Translations under genes and position numbers: made by a program
NCBI GenBank assembly: GCA_014084085.1
Contig: NPFB01000036.1
Coordinates: 39,354-103,353, forward strand
Reading direction: 5' to 3'
Origin: Hondaea fermentalgiana
Taxonomy: Eukaryota > Sar > Bigyra > Thraustochytrida > Thraustochytriidae
DNA: 64,000 bases
Notes under the pieces: generated by a model
Database searches by the model: none
What the model saw: only the letters and a program-made list of their open reading frames with translations
Told to the model about the DNA's origin: nothing
Shown here: positions 46,647 to 58,600 of the stretch, in pieces
Layout: each line of letters starts with the position of its first letter
How positions within the stretch are numbered: position 1 is the first letter of the stretch

Positions 46647-49259
46647 TCAGGTTAGAAGACCTTGTACAAATTTGCCGGCAACCAGTACAGCAGGAAGCTG
46701 CAGTTGTTCCCACGAAGAGGCTCGGTCGTGCTTCGCGAAACCTTCCCCAAGTCCTTTTGATGCTCCCGGGCTGCACGCATGATCATAGCCTTGGTCACAA
46801 GCGCCGCTCGTGTCCACGACAACCATTGCAAGAGCACCAGCCCTTCGCGCCTCCTGGGCCTTTTGTAAGAGCGGGCATTTCCCGCGCTCTACGAGAAGTA
46901 TAGTATCAGTCGCCGAACTCGCAAGCGAAGAACAGGCGTCGCGTGGGTTTGCCCATCGTGCATCGCCGTAAACATCGAATTTCCGAGGCGAAAATGCAGA
47001 TGCCCAGACCGGAACTGCCTGTTCTGCTGGTCTCGATTCTTCGTCGAGACTGTGCATCACCATGACTTCGAGGACGTCCGAAATGGTCAGGCAAAGGTCG
47101 GCCGGGCTGCGTCGGGCAGGTCGAGCGTGCAGTACAGCTCGCATTTCGTACTCTGTAAACTTCTCAAATGCTTCTAAAGAGCTCTTGCTCGCGGCGATAG
47201 CGCGGAGCTCCTTTGTCATTTCGTTCGCACAGTGCCCCAGAATTGTCCTTGCAAGGCTTGGGGAACTTGGCCACCCTTGGCCAAGCTCATTCGTAGCTCG
47301 CACGCGGAACTCGTGAGCGAGGCCAGGCTGCAAATTACAAATTAAGTCCTCTTTGTCTTCAAGGGCGCTTTGCCTCGCGATGACTCGCCAATCGGAATGC
47401 ATAGGACCGCTAACACTCGGCGCAAATTGAGATGCAGCAGATACACGCGTCTCGATCACGTACGAGAGTACGATGTGACCTCCATCGTCCGCTGGAGCCT
47501 CCCATTTCACACGAGCGCACGACTCCCGTACGAGCTGGACCTCAGCGCAAGGAGCTTCTCTAGGTGCGCTCGGCACAGATTCTCCAAGTGTTGAGAGACG
47601 AGACCATAGCGACCAGGGTCCTGGAATTCTTCTTTCTGCGCTCAGCGCGCGTGCGCGGACTGCGTAAGAGGCGGCCGATGCCAGACCCGGGATCTGTAGA
47701 GCTGTCCACATCTCGTCGTCTTCGTTCATCGGCTCGGCGCAATCAGGCTCTGCTTGCACGAAGCCGAATGCAACTGCATCACAGACGCGCCCCGTGATGA
47801 TCGCGTGCAGAGCCACGTCAGCATGCGCAGGCCGCCACTGCACCTCGAAAGCGGCTACATCATGGCATGGAGATTGACGAGGAAGGCGCGAAGGCACACG
47901 CACTCGCACACGAAGACCTCGACGACCACTCTGGGCAAGTTCTACTTTGGGCTGAGCAGGGATTGCAAGGCCTGCAAGAAGTTGAAGGCGCGTTTGCCTT
48001 TGCCAGGCCGAAAAGTGCAATAATGAAGCCTCTCCATCATTTCGTTTGCCTTCTTGCATGAGTGCCCCGGCGAACGACGTCGATTCTGGTTCCGTGACGA
48101 AACGCATGAGTCCGCCAAGCTGTTTATCACGATTGTGGAGCAATTGCACACGCGCAAGTTCCCGAAGCACGCTTCTGCCCTTCTCATCTGCAAAGGTGAA
48201 CTCGAGCGCGATCGACGGTGTCCGCGCCTTTAACGAAAAGGCGCTCGCCGCCGGCACGTAAAGCGTGGAGCCCTCTGCAAAGGAGCCTCGCAAACATGCT
48301 ACATCCGCCTCGCGGAGTCGGGGGTACTTGGCGTAATTAGCTTGCAATGGGTTGGCGGCAAATTTGACCCCGGCAAGATCCACCTGTGGATAAAGAACCT
48401 GCATGGAGGCCCGCTTCGGACAGACAACAAAATCTACCGAACCGCTTACAGCATGGACGAGCCGGTGCAACCCCAAGCGCTCCCATTCGGGAGCAACGAC
48501 AGAATTCCTTTCGAGTCTGTGGACGAATCGAGGTCCTTCCAGCTGACGACTCGGAATCCATCCTGGAAGCTTTGTGTCTTCGCACATGCGGCACGCTTGG
48601 CTTGTTGCTTCGTCACTGTCTGCTTTGGTGCGCTTTGAAGATGTATTGTCATTGGAATGTTCGGAAGGATGAGTCATCTTGTCGCGCGATGAACGCTTTC
48701 GACGTTGCGAGCGCTGCCTTCGCTGCTCACTTTGCGCATTCAGCTCGCAGCGTCTTGCCTCAGCGGGCACTACGATTTGATTGTCGTTGTCCAGAACGAC
48801 CGGTTCTCGCTCCGCAACAAAGTAAAGGTACCATTCTGTGACTGTCCATGAGGTTGCGTCGACGTGAGTTGGCACCGAGCGCTCTTCGTCGCCAGGCGCC
48901 GGGAGAAGAGGCTGCTCCGTGATGCTCCTTTCGCCGTCGCAACTCGAAATGTACCAGGTAGCCTCGATAATGTGCATTTTTTCGCGACATGCCCAATCAA
49001 GTTCCGTGAGCGCGGTCAGGTTTTTCATGTCCGTCTGCGCGACGCGCCAACAGTCATCCTCCGAGGAGTCGGGCTGTAAAAATCCATCTTCGTCAACGCG
49101 TGGGCCGCCAAGCTGCAATCTCATTTGTTCCTGCGCAATATCCAGACCCGAGGGGAAAATCTCCATACTGAGCTGGTGCGAGCTCGAAGCCATCCTTGCC
49201 GTCGCCAATGGACATTTTGCTGCAGCCGCAAGGGCTATCAACAGGATGTACGCTGCCAT
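46647..49259 (-). CDS. Secreted FN3 and PA-domain protein
   Basis: The first in-frame ATG gives 870 residues with a clean signal peptide (AAYILLIALAAAAKCPLATA); the longer frame starts with TTG. The next 200 residues include a Cys-containing segment, then an Arg/Lys/Ser-rich linker. FN3-like units occupy roughly 250-720, with motifs such as VRVPSRLP...FEVQWRP, SYAVRARALS, VKWEAPADDGG...YVIET and HEFRVRATNELGQG. A protease-associated (PA) domain closes the protein near 760-870: VYGDARWANPRDACSS, ILLVERGKCPLLQKAQEARR, AGALAMVVVDTSG and LPAVLVAGKF. No transmembrane segment follows, so it should be soluble in the secretory pathway or outside the cell. PA domains usually bind peptides or lie next to proteases or RING-type receptors; no such partner domain is present. 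It is head-to-head with the polycystin-like channel gene. Confidence 0.72.
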   Translation of the reverse strand: MAAYILLIALAAAAKCPLATARMASSSHQLSMEIFPSGLDIAQEQMRLQLGGPRVDEDGFLQPDSSEDDCWRVAQTDMKNLTALTELDWACREKMHIIEATWYISSCDGERSITEQPLLPAPGDEERSVPTHVDATSWTVTEWYLYFVAEREPVVLDNDNQIVVPAEARRCELNAQSEQRRQRSQRRKRSSRDKMTHPSEHSNDNTSSKRTKADSDEATSQACRMCEDTKLPGWIPSRQLEGPRFVHRLERNSVVAPEWERLGLHRLVHAVSGSVDFVVCPKRASMQVLYPQVDLAGVKFAANPLQANYAKYPRLREADVACLRGSFAEGSTLYVPAASAFSLKARTPSIALEFTFADEKGRSVLRELARVQLLHNRDKQLGGLMRFVTEPESTSFAGALMQEGKRNDGEASLLHFSAWQRQTRLQLLAGLAIPAQPKVELAQSGRRGLRVRVRVPSRLPRQSPCHDVAAFEVQWRPAHADVALHAIITGRVCDAVAFGFVQAEPDCAEPMNEDDEMWTALQIPGLASAASYAVRARALSAERRIPGPWSLWSRLSTLGESVPSAPREAPCAEVQLVRESCARVKWEAPADDGGHIVLSYVIETRVSAASQFAPSVSGPMHSDWRVIARQSALEDKEDLICNLQPGLAHEFRVRATNELGQGWPSSPSLARTILGHCANEMTKELRAIAASKSSLEAFEKFTEYEMRAVLHARPARRSPADLCLTISDVLEVMVMHSLDEESRPAEQAVPVWASAFSPRKFDVYGDARWANPRDACSSLASSATDTILLVERGKCPLLQKAQEARRAGALAMVVVDTSGACDQGYDHACSPGASKGLGEGFAKHDRASSWEQLQLPAVLVAGKFVQGLLT

Positions 49260-49474
49260 GCTGCTTTTCCGCAATACATTGCCTGCTCAAGCACCGCCGG
49301 GACTAACTATTGCGACGCGGGAAAAGACCAAGGGCTCTTCTTCTTCTTCGCAAAAAGGAGAAAGGTCCAATACGTATCTGCCAAAGTTTACGTCGGCAGT
49401 CAATCAACACTCTCGATGCGCGACGCCTTCCTTCGAGACAGCATTTGCGCGCTTTCCTTCTGTGCGCAAGCCAG
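49260..49474. promoter_or_regulatory. Short bidirectional promoter, FN3-PA gene and polycystin-like gene
   Basis: Only about 215 bases separate the two ATGs (about 385 if the channel starts at the second Met), so the genes almost certainly share promoter sequence. No specific element was recognised. Confidence 0.5.
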
Positions 49475-52400
49475 ATGAATCACGAAAGACAAGCCACTCT
49501 CGCGGAGAAGCCGTTACGAAGCGATTTTACGGGAAGCAGCGAACTCTCGTCCCGGATATTCGGGGCATCACCTTTGATCAAGTGCCTTCTCTTCTACTAC
49601 TTTGGCCCGCCAAATGCCCAGGGCCTGGCACGTGCGGAGGATATGGCGACGCAAGCCACGCTGGCGGTCCTCCGCAAGCGGGGAGCAGCGGCAGGCGTCC
49701 GCGTACCGCGCGCCTTGAACAGCAAGAGCGTCGTCGATGTCCAAAGACCAACTTGGTACCCGTACGATGGGACGGAAGTCGCCTCCAAGTTTCGCGCGCT
49801 GGGCAGCGAAAAGGCCGACCTGTCCGAACTCGTCAAAGTAGCGGTGAGGATCCAAGCTGTGTTTCGAGGCTTTCGCGCCCGCAAGTACGCAACCAAAGTA
49901 TTCCATAGGAAGGTGCTCATCAGTAAGCCCGCCTTTCTCAAGGTTGCCAACGAAATCAAGCGTCTGCATCTCGGCTGGAATCATTTCTGTATCCATACCG
50001 TGCTCTTTGCGCTCGTGCTCTGCCTCGCATACTTTCAATTCCTTGCCTATCGTCCTTCAGCGCATAGTCAAGAGTACGCTCTGCTTCGCGCACTTGAAGA
50101 TGTGTCGACATCGGACGGAGTTGGCTTTGCGGACGTCTCCTCTCTCGCGGAGGCCAAGGCATTCGTTCGATCCATGGCACAGATCATGGCGCACCCAGAC
50201 CCCTATCCAGTTGCTTCGTTACAAGAAAGACCTTCTGTTTGCGACTTCCAAAGTTGTCAAGGTCTACACCTCGATCAGCTTATTTCGCAATGTAGCCTCG
50301 TGACAGAGTACAGTGGGTTTCTCGACCAGTACAATCGACATCAAGTGGGCCTAGTCGTCTCACAGAGACGAAGAGAGTTCGAGACATGCCGTGCAAGCTT
50401 TGATGATAGCTTCGAAAGCATCGGTATATATGAAAGTGGGCCAGCTAACACTTCGAGGAGGTGCACCAGAACGAAATCATCCGCCTCGACCTTTGTGAGC
50501 GATACAACCGAGGCCGCTCCCGAGATTCTTCAAAATTTCAGTCTCTTTGGGGTCAATCCCTTTGAGAGCGACAGTGACAACGTATTCACTGCCGTCGTCG
50601 ATCTGGGGCTGCTCAACCTACCGCAGGAGTTTATGGACTGCGCTCTTTCCTACCTTTTCGAGGACGTTCACTGGGTTGACCAGGCGACATCCGAGCTTTG
50701 CGCTTCTGTGGTGGTGCAGAATCTCAATGCTGCCGGGAGGTACGGCTACATGCAGGCTTGCTTTCGAACCGATGTCGGCGGTCTCGTCTCACCCAAGGTA
50801 GTTGTGCATTCCGCACAACAAGCGTCCAAGGGTCTACGAGCGGGCTCAGTGTTTCTTGCTTGTATCTATGCCTTGACGATTTTCGCTGCTGGAGTTCTGT
50901 TCTCTCGCAAGCTATTGCGAAAGCTGCATTGCAGGATCGGTCGTTGGAGGGCCAGAAGTGCACGCTCGCTCTCCTGGCTCGGGCTTGGCTTCGAGGTCAC
51001 GACTCTCGTGCTTCACCTCATCGTTCTTATTCGCTTCCTTCGATTTGAATCGTCGTCCCGACAGTTTCAGCCTTTTGCAGGCTCCTACGCCACGACAGTT
51101 TTGCTCGGCGTCCGCGAGATTGTGCAGTTCGTGCAGGAGGTGACGTTCACAATGCGCATTTACTCGATGTTGCTCATCTTTATGGTCATCAGGACGGTCA
51201 AGCACCTTGACTTTCATCCCGATACTGGAATCATATCTCGGACACTTTCGCGGTCTGCCTCTGACATTCTTTCGTTTCTCTTTGTATATTTGGTCGTCGT
51301 GCTATCGTATGCCTTCATTGGCCTTCTCATGTATAGCCCTTACGGTGAAGCTTTTGGATCCTACTTTGAGGCGGTCACTACGCTTCTCTTTGTGTCGATG
51401 GGAGAGTTTGATGCAACCATGGACATTATTTTTTCCGACTCAATTGAAGGTGATGTGTGGATCTCTCAGATCTTCTTCTGGACCTATGTTTTCTTCACAA
51501 CGTTGGTTCTCTTCAATATTTTACTCAGTATCGTTGTGGAGAGTTTCGTCAGCTTCCAAGAGTCGTCTCGAGCCTCCCCGACAATCAGCTTCTTGCAAAG
51601 CATGTATCTCTCCAGCTTTATCACGCTCTACGATGTCCGTAACTATCACATACCGGTGGCAGTGGGCCTCGCCTACCGCATATGTGCTTGGTGTGGACTC
51701 TCGCATGGCAACAAGAACACGACATCAGTCAGCGAACCACAGTCGCTTTCATCGCAAGCCACCAATCATGATCCACCCAGTCACCGGCAGGGAGGAGATC
51801 ATATGGGCTTATCGTCGCCTACCAGTCCAGAAGCTTTGCCGAAAGCGGACAATAGGGACACCATGAGCGTATTTGCAGGTTCATCCAACGGAAATCTCTC
51901 TGCTGCTGGTACAACTACTGCTGCAACAGCAGCTACTGTTGCTGCAAGAAGTTCTCCTGTTACTGTGCGTGAAGAAGAAAAAGATAATCCATTGCGTTCG
52001 AGTGCGGCCGTGGCTTCACCGATTTCATACGAAGACTTGGAGGCTTTGGAGGTTCGCCATGAGCTTAATTCAGATCCTCACAGGAAGATTGACTTTGGTG
52101 CAAACGACAGTCTTGGACTTTCTCTTCTCTTTCATGATGGCGTCTCGATCGAGCATCTCACGACACATCCACACAGATACGATGAGCGACTTCAATTTCT
52201 ACGAATGCATGTGGCTGGATCGGTTCCTACCTTTGCGCTTCGTCAGGAGCTGCTGCAAGCATTTCCAGAGTCCATGGTGGAAAGACTGTTATGGCTCTTT
52301 CGTCAGCGTACCGAGGAGCTCCGGCCCTCCGATGCGCGTGAAGAAGTTGACATGCTCTTTTCCGAAAGCGCCAGCCAATTGTACATTATTGACCAGCTGA

Positions 52401-52549
52401 AACAGGTCACGAATCGTTTGGATGCAATCGCCGGGCACCAGCAGCGTCGAACGGTGCGTACCAAGGAAGGCCAAAGCGGATCGATTTCTCAGCTCTACAA
52501 TCGAGACACAGAACTCACTCCAGAAAGCAGTTTGCGATCTGCACAATAA
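49475..52549 (+). CDS. Polycystin-2-like TRP-family cation channel with N-terminal IQ motif
   Basis: The first in-frame ATG gives 1024 residues; an ATG at 49643 (56 codons later) is an alternative start. An IQ calmodulin-binding motif lies near 123-142 (VRIQAVFRGFRARKYATK). The first membrane helix is near 168-190 (HTVLFALVLCLAYFQFLAY). It is followed by a long luminal loop with cysteines and N-glycosylation sites, as in the TOP domain of PKD2. A cluster of helices then follows: GSVFLACIYALTIFAAGVLF, FEVTTLVLHLIVLIRFL, YSMLLIFMVIRTVKHLDFHP, SFLFVYLVVVLSYAFIGLL, a pore region with LLFVSMGEFDA, and FFTTLVLFNILLSIVVESF. The HLDFHPDTGIISRTLSR linker after S4 is typical of polycystin channels. The C-terminus is Ser/Thr-rich with helices. 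Related channels act in cilia and flagella. It is tail-to-tail with CEP290, 120 bases apart. Confidence 0.88.
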   Translation: MNHERQATLAEKPLRSDFTGSSELSSRIFGASPLIKCLLFYYFGPPNAQGLARAEDMATQATLAVLRKRGAAAGVRVPRALNSKSVVDVQRPTWYPYDGTEVASKFRALGSEKADLSELVKVAVRIQAVFRGFRARKYATKVFHRKVLISKPAFLKVANEIKRLHLGWNHFCIHTVLFALVLCLAYFQFLAYRPSAHSQEYALLRALEDVSTSDGVGFADVSSLAEAKAFVRSMAQIMAHPDPYPVASLQERPSVCDFQSCQGLHLDQLISQCSLVTEYSGFLDQYNRHQVGLVVSQRRREFETCRASFDDSFESIGIYESGPANTSRRCTRTKSSASTFVSDTTEAAPEILQNFSLFGVNPFESDSDNVFTAVVDLGLLNLPQEFMDCALSYLFEDVHWVDQATSELCASVVVQNLNAAGRYGYMQACFRTDVGGLVSPKVVVHSAQQASKGLRAGSVFLACIYALTIFAAGVLFSRKLLRKLHCRIGRWRARSARSLSWLGLGFEVTTLVLHLIVLIRFLRFESSSRQFQPFAGSYATTVLLGVREIVQFVQEVTFTMRIYSMLLIFMVIRTVKHLDFHPDTGIISRTLSRSASDILSFLFVYLVVVLSYAFIGLLMYSPYGEAFGSYFEAVTTLLFVSMGEFDATMDIIFSDSIEGDVWISQIFFWTYVFFTTLVLFNILLSIVVESFVSFQESSRASPTISFLQSMYLSSFITLYDVRNYHIPVAVGLAYRICAWCGLSHGNKNTTSVSEPQSLSSQATNHDPPSHRQGGDHMGLSSPTSPEALPKADNRDTMSVFAGSSNGNLSAAGTTTAATAATVAARSSPVTVREEEKDNPLRSSAAVASPISYEDLEALEVRHELNSDPHRKIDFGANDSLGLSLLFHDGVSIEHLTTHPHRYDERLQFLRMHVAGSVPTFALRQELLQAFPESMVERLLWLFRQRTEELRPSDAREEVDMLFSESASQLYIIDQLKQVTNRLDAIAGHQQRRTVRTKEGQSGSISQLYNRDTELTPESSLRSAQ

Positions 52550-52669
52550 AGATAAGAAAAAAAGATAACAAAACAAAAATCTTTATAGCGTCTCGCCAAG
52601 TCTCGCGAACGACAGCGGTCTTCAATCCATGAGTTCGCTGCTCGACCCATCCATTGTCCCCGATCGCGC

Positions 52670-55600
52670 TCAGGCTTGGAGTAATCGAGCGCGAAGCCGT
52701 GCATTATCCTCCGTTGCTTGCTGGTAACGGTACTTGAGGTCCTCGATCTCCTCGAAAAAGTCCATATCAAACGCATTGAGCTCATTTTTGAGTCGCTGGT
52801 TCTCTGCTCGAAGATCCTCGAGTGCTTCTCTCGCATCTTCGTCGACGGCACCTGCCCCGGGTCCTAGGTCTGTTGCAGCAGACACTTCCAAACGCAGGGC
52901 ATCAATGACGCGAGTCTGCTCACGTACCTTTCGGCGCAAGTCGTCAACTTCCTGGTCACGGCCTGCTTCCAGGCGCGGGACCCGCGCCGAGAGTCTGTCA
53001 CTTGCCTGCTGAAGCTCCTCGACAAGCTTCTGGTTTTCGCTCCAGAGCGCGGTTGCCCGAGCACGTTCTTTTTCGACATCGGTCTCGAGTGCGCGCGTTT
53101 GGCGCCGAAGTCCACGCACAGCGTCTTGAAGACGAATCGCCTTGGCCGAGGACTCGCTATACTTGACAGCACGATCTTGAAGGGTGTCACGAGCACTTAC
53201 AAGGGCCTGATTTTCCTGTTTGAGAGCCCTGACCTGTTTTTGCAAGTCGCCGTAGCGAGCGGAGCTCGTGTGCGTACGCTTGAGTCGCTCATTTTCTGCC
53301 TGCAGCTTGCTCACTACCTTTTTCATGGACTCCACGACATTCTCGAGGTCGCGCTCACGTTTAAAGCGTTCTCCCGGGGCGCGTGACGTCGCGCCCCGCG
53401 ACGAAGGTGACGTCCCGGAAGAAGGCAATTTTGACTCATCGTCGCGCCGACAGCGCTCCACTTCGGAGGAGAGCTGCTCCATCTCGAAGCGCAGCTCCAG
53501 AATTGTGTTGTCACGATCAAGAAGATCGGATTCGAGACCCTGGGCCTCCTTGCGCACTTGCGCAAGCTGCTGTCGAATTTCATCCTCACGGCCGTACTGG
53601 TCTTCAGCAATCTGAAGACTATCTGCCCCACTGGATCGGTGTCTCTTGCGCAGACGAAAGGACTCGAGCTCTTCTTCAAGGTCACGCGCCCGTGCCATCG
53701 ACGCACGCCGATCGGCGTTGACCTGCGCAAGCTGGGATGGAAACTCTACTTCAACTTGCCGTCGCAACTCAAGCATGCGATCATCGCGGTCCTCGAGTTC
53801 GCGTCGCGCGTCTTCAAGTTCGCGTCGCAGCTTTCGTGCGCCCTCGTGGGCCTGCGAGACGGACCCGTTGCTCTCCCAGGCGGTATGGCCGGAGGGAGGG
53901 CCGCGTGCACTCCTAACTTGCCGGCTCATTTTGTCAACCAAGTGTTTCGCCTGCTGAGTCTGTTCGCGCGACGCCTCAAGCTCCCGTGTGCGTTCCTCAA
54001 GTCTGCGTTGCAGCACACTGACCTTCTTTTCGAGCCTCTTGCCAGCCTCCCAGGTCGACGATGCCGCTCCTGAATCTTGTCCAGAGGAAAGAGCCGCATC
54101 GCTTTTCGATGCGGCCGTCTTTGCCGCAGAGCGTAACGCGGCATTTTGGGCCTCAAGCACTTTGATACGCTTCTCGAGACGGGGCACCTCATCATGCTTG
54201 GGTTTGCCTTCAGGCGTTTTACTCTCAATTGCACCAACGGCCTGTGTGGCCTGTGCGTTGTGCAGATTCTCTCGCAAGCGTCTGTTTTCTCTGCGCAGCT
54301 CGTCAATTTTGCGTTGAAGCTTGGTTGCATCGGCGCCTGTTCGCGACTGGTCCTCCGCACGAAGCTCGACCTCGTCGGCCTGCTCGTGCAGCTGGCGACG
54401 CAGCTTACTGTTCTCCGCGCGGAGCTTTTCTTCTCGCCGTTTCGTGTTGTCAAGATCTTCCTGACTTCGCTCCACGCGCTCGCGGAGCGCATCGATTTGA
54501 TCCCGGACATTGCCCATATCGGGCTGGTTTTCATCCGTTTGCCCCCGAGATGCGCCGTTTGCCGCGCTGGACTTGCTGTTCGCGCTGAGTGCGTTCATCG
54601 CGCGATCGCGCTTGATTAAATCTTGCTCGTGCTCTTCCTCAGCCTTGACGAACTCTGTTTTCAGTGCAAGAACGGCAGACCGAAGGCCGACAAGCGTGTT
54701 CTCCTTTGCCGCAAGCTGGCCTCGCAGCTGCTTGACGAGCTGTTTGGCGCCCTGCGTCTCACTCTGCGAAGCAAGACGGCGAACCTTTTCCCGCAGCGTT
54801 TCAGCAATTTCCGCACTCTGTCCGGCGCGATCTTCTGCTTTGCCACGTAAAATTTGCAACTCCTCGACCATGCCCTCAAGTTCGAGAATGCGGCGGTCTT
54901 TACGCTCCAGCAGAACGTCAGCCTCCTCTAAACGATCCATCATATCGCGATGAAATGCTGCGTCGGCTTGTTGCGCATCGCCGTCGCCGTCACTGCCCGG
55001 TATGGCGCCCTTAGAGATGTCTTCGTACGCAGTACGGAGCTTGTGGATTGCGTCGCGATTGTCTTCGTACAATTTTTCAGTGAGCCGCTCGATCTCAGCT
55101 TGGTCGCGCTCCTTTTCCACGAGCGCGCCCTTGCGCTCCAATTCAAGCTTTTTCTTAAGAGCTTCAATAGCCTGATTTTTGCGCGCAATAATGTCCTTAA
55201 ATGACGCAACAGACTGCTGAGCGGCTGCCTGGATCTTGCGCGCGTCAGCTTCGTACAGATGACTGGCCCTTTCCTGAACCGTTCGACGCGAAGTCCCGCT
55301 GGCGTATTCATTGTCGTTTTCGCCGTCCAGCTCGAGATCTTCCGGATCATCCGGAAGGCCTTCCGCGCGAAGACGATTCTGCAAGAGCCGAACTTGTTCG
55401 ACTTTGACCTGGACTTGGCGCTCGAGGCGATCCTCTCGATCTTGCGCCTCTTGCAGTTGCAGCCGAAGCTCGCGAAGAGCACCGATGTCCACCGCTTGTG
55501 CTTGTGAAGAAAGATGGGGCTGAGCAGCGTCGGCACTCAAGCCCAAGGCGTTCTCATTTTCGTTTGTATCGTCTTCTAGCTCTTGGGGGACGTGAACACC

Positions 55601-58600
55601 CAAGTTATCGTCATCCACAAGAGCCTTTGATGCCGAACGTATACGTCGCTCATCCTCGTAGCGACGCAGCGTGTTTTCCGTGTTCGCCACGCTTTCCTCG
55701 AGTCGAAGAATATGCTCTTCATCACGCGCACGAAGTTTTTCGAGATGTTCTTTTTCCTCGCGCAAAAGCTGGACCTCGCGTCTCTGACGCATGGACTCCA
55801 GCTGCGCCGCTTTAAGGTTTTCGTTAAGTTGCAAAAGACGATGCGCGAGAGTCTGACCGTCTTCACCTTGCTCCGTGCCGTGCGCCACACGTCCTTCACT
55901 GAGCACGCGTTGCTTGAGATCTTCCATGGCTGTGGCCGAGGCCTGGACTTCGATACGCATGGCTTCGACCTCGGACTCCAGGTTTCGCCGCGAGGCCTCG
56001 GAACGGCGAAGCGCCTCCTCTGACTGCTCTGCGCTTTCTCCAAGGCGGGTAATCATTTCCGAGAGTCGCACCATGCTCGACATGGACGCCGCCGCCCCAG
56101 GCATGGCCGAAGATGCTGTAGCTGATGCCGATGAGGCGATCATCATCACATCAGATGTCGTCGCAGCTCCATGAGGCACTCCAACCTGCTCGAGTGCACC
56201 TTCGAGTGCGAGTATGCGTCTCCGCACCTGCTCGCGGGTTTGGTGCAAAACGCGATCCTTTTCGTCAAGCTGCGCCTCTTGCTTTCGTAGCTGAAGCTCG
56301 TAGCGACGCGCGGTCGCTTTTGCCTTTTCAAATTTGCGTACAAAGAGTTGATAGCTCACCTTTGTGGTGGTAAGCTCGTGCTGCAACTTGCCAATGATGG
56401 CATCATCGTCGGAGCGAGCATTCACGTCGCGGAGCTGCTGGCGAAGGGCCTCAAGTTCTTGCTGGCGAGAGCTGTGTGTTGCCTCAAAAGCCTGGACTTG
56501 CGTGGTTGCGATGTCGGCAAGCTCGCGAAAGCGATCGGCCTCGCGGGATAGAGCGCCAAACATGGCTTCCAGCTCAGAGATCCGCGTGTCAAGGACTTTG
56601 CGCTCTTCACGAGTCGCCCCTCCGTGATAGCGTTCCCGTGCTTCCGAAAGCTCTTGTTCGATTTTCTTGATCACCTCGCGAGCGGATTCCAGCGCCTGCT
56701 CCGCTTGATCGCCGCGCTGGGCTTCGGCATGTAGCTCTGCTTGCAACTCAGAAGCGCGCTTTTCGAGAATTGCGGTCTTTTTCATGACCGAGGCAAGCAC
56801 GATCTCCTTTTCCACGGCCTCACCCTTAAATTTGGCAACCTGTTGAAGCACATCGGCTTGGTCTGGGACCGAGCCTTCGCCCTTGGACCGTTGCTGCAAC
56901 CAATCAAATTGCTCCTTGACGGCAATAGCCTCCTTCTTCGCGCGTGTGCTTTCTGCGCGCAAGAGTTCGAGCTCTGTCTCCAGCTCATGCACTCTGCGAC
57001 GAAGAGCTTGTGCACCGCTCGTCCGTCCGCGCAGTTGGGCCTCGCGACCAAGCAGGTCGCGGTATTTGTGGTTGGTTGTTGCTAGCTTGCGTACAACCTG
57101 CTCGTGAGCATCCCGAGGAACAAGTCGATCCATGGAAGTCTGCATTGCGTCGAGCTGAGCCTGCGCGCCCGCCTTCCACTCTTCGAGATAGAGGACCCGC
57201 TCACGCAGCGCAGTTTCTGCCTGGACCATTTCGTGCTGAAGGCTCTCTTTCTCGTGGCGCACAGAGCGCTCTTCCTCGACGACGAGGTTGTATCTACGCG
57301 CGAGGACCACTTCATTTACCTCAAGCAGAGCCACTTTGCGCGTGAGGTCCTTGGCGTGAGTTCGAGCATCGTGATCGTCCCCGTCAAGAACAGCGCAGAG
57401 GGTGTCGAGCCTTCGTGCCTTGGCGCGTAGAGCATCTCGTTCTCCGCGAGCTTCATCAGCTTCCTTTCGTAAACCCGATGTTTCGCGCGTCCACGCTTGT
57501 TTCGCTTGAGCGTGCTCACGATACAAGAGTGCCATCTGCGCTGCATGAGTCTCAATCTTTGTCGCATACTTGCCGAGGCTCTCCTGTAACCGCGCATTTT
57601 CGCGTTCTTTCTTCATAAGGCGTTCCATGCAGGCGGTGAGGCGATTGTTGGCTAGAATCAGCGGCTCGGTCCATTCCTCGGGAGGTAGACGGTACTGCGT
57701 GAGCTGCTGCTCCGCAAATTGTTGGGCAGCAAGCCCCGAAGGTTTTTCAAGTGCGGTGCTTACGCGATGCGCTCTTGGTGCATGCGAGTGGCCCGCGCTT
57801 CCTGGAGAGCGAAGGCCTGTGCGCTGTACTCGCTCAATGATGGCCTCCGCATCTTGAAGGCGGCGCACGAGCTGGTCATTCATTGAAGACTGGCGTTCGA
57901 GCTCGTTGCGCATCGACTCGACCTGGCCACGATCAAAGTCTGGACCGTCGTCGGACGCGCCACCCTCAAGTTTAGTCTGAAGCATTTGCATAAGCTTTTC
58001 ATAGCCCGGATCAGCTCTGGGACTTCGGGACGATCTATGCGGCGAAGCTTTGTGCGAGTGATGAGAATCATCTTGGTGTTGGGCGTGCATAAAATCGGCG
58101 ATGGTGCGCTGTATGTCGGATTTGATCTCGGCCATCATCGCGTGCTGCTCGCGAGCTAGGCGCTCGATGTGCTCGTGGTCATTGTCACCCTCACCGCGTG
58201 CATAGCGATGATGATGGCGTCGTTTCTGACGACGACGCGAGGAATTCCGCAAAGCTCCGTTCTCGCCAACGTCATCGTCGTCCGTGTCGCTGTTGTCAAA
58301 GCTACTGTCCCCATCTGCTCCTCGGTCGGAGGCAAAGGCCGTTGGCAGGTGCCCCTCGAGCTGCAGCTCGGCAGCAGCAAGATCGCGCTCGGCGTCGCGA
58401 AGACGCTGCTTGAGCTCGCGGATTTCTTCCTTGAGCTGAAGTGATCTGTCATCAAGTGGGAGCTCCACGCGGCCCTCGCGCAGATTCTCTACGAATTGGT
58501 TGACCTGTATCACCTGGTCAGCGGTAAGACCATACAGCTTCATGCCCTTGTCGCCCATATTGGCGGCATTGACGCGAAGGGCCTCGAGCAAGCGAAGGCG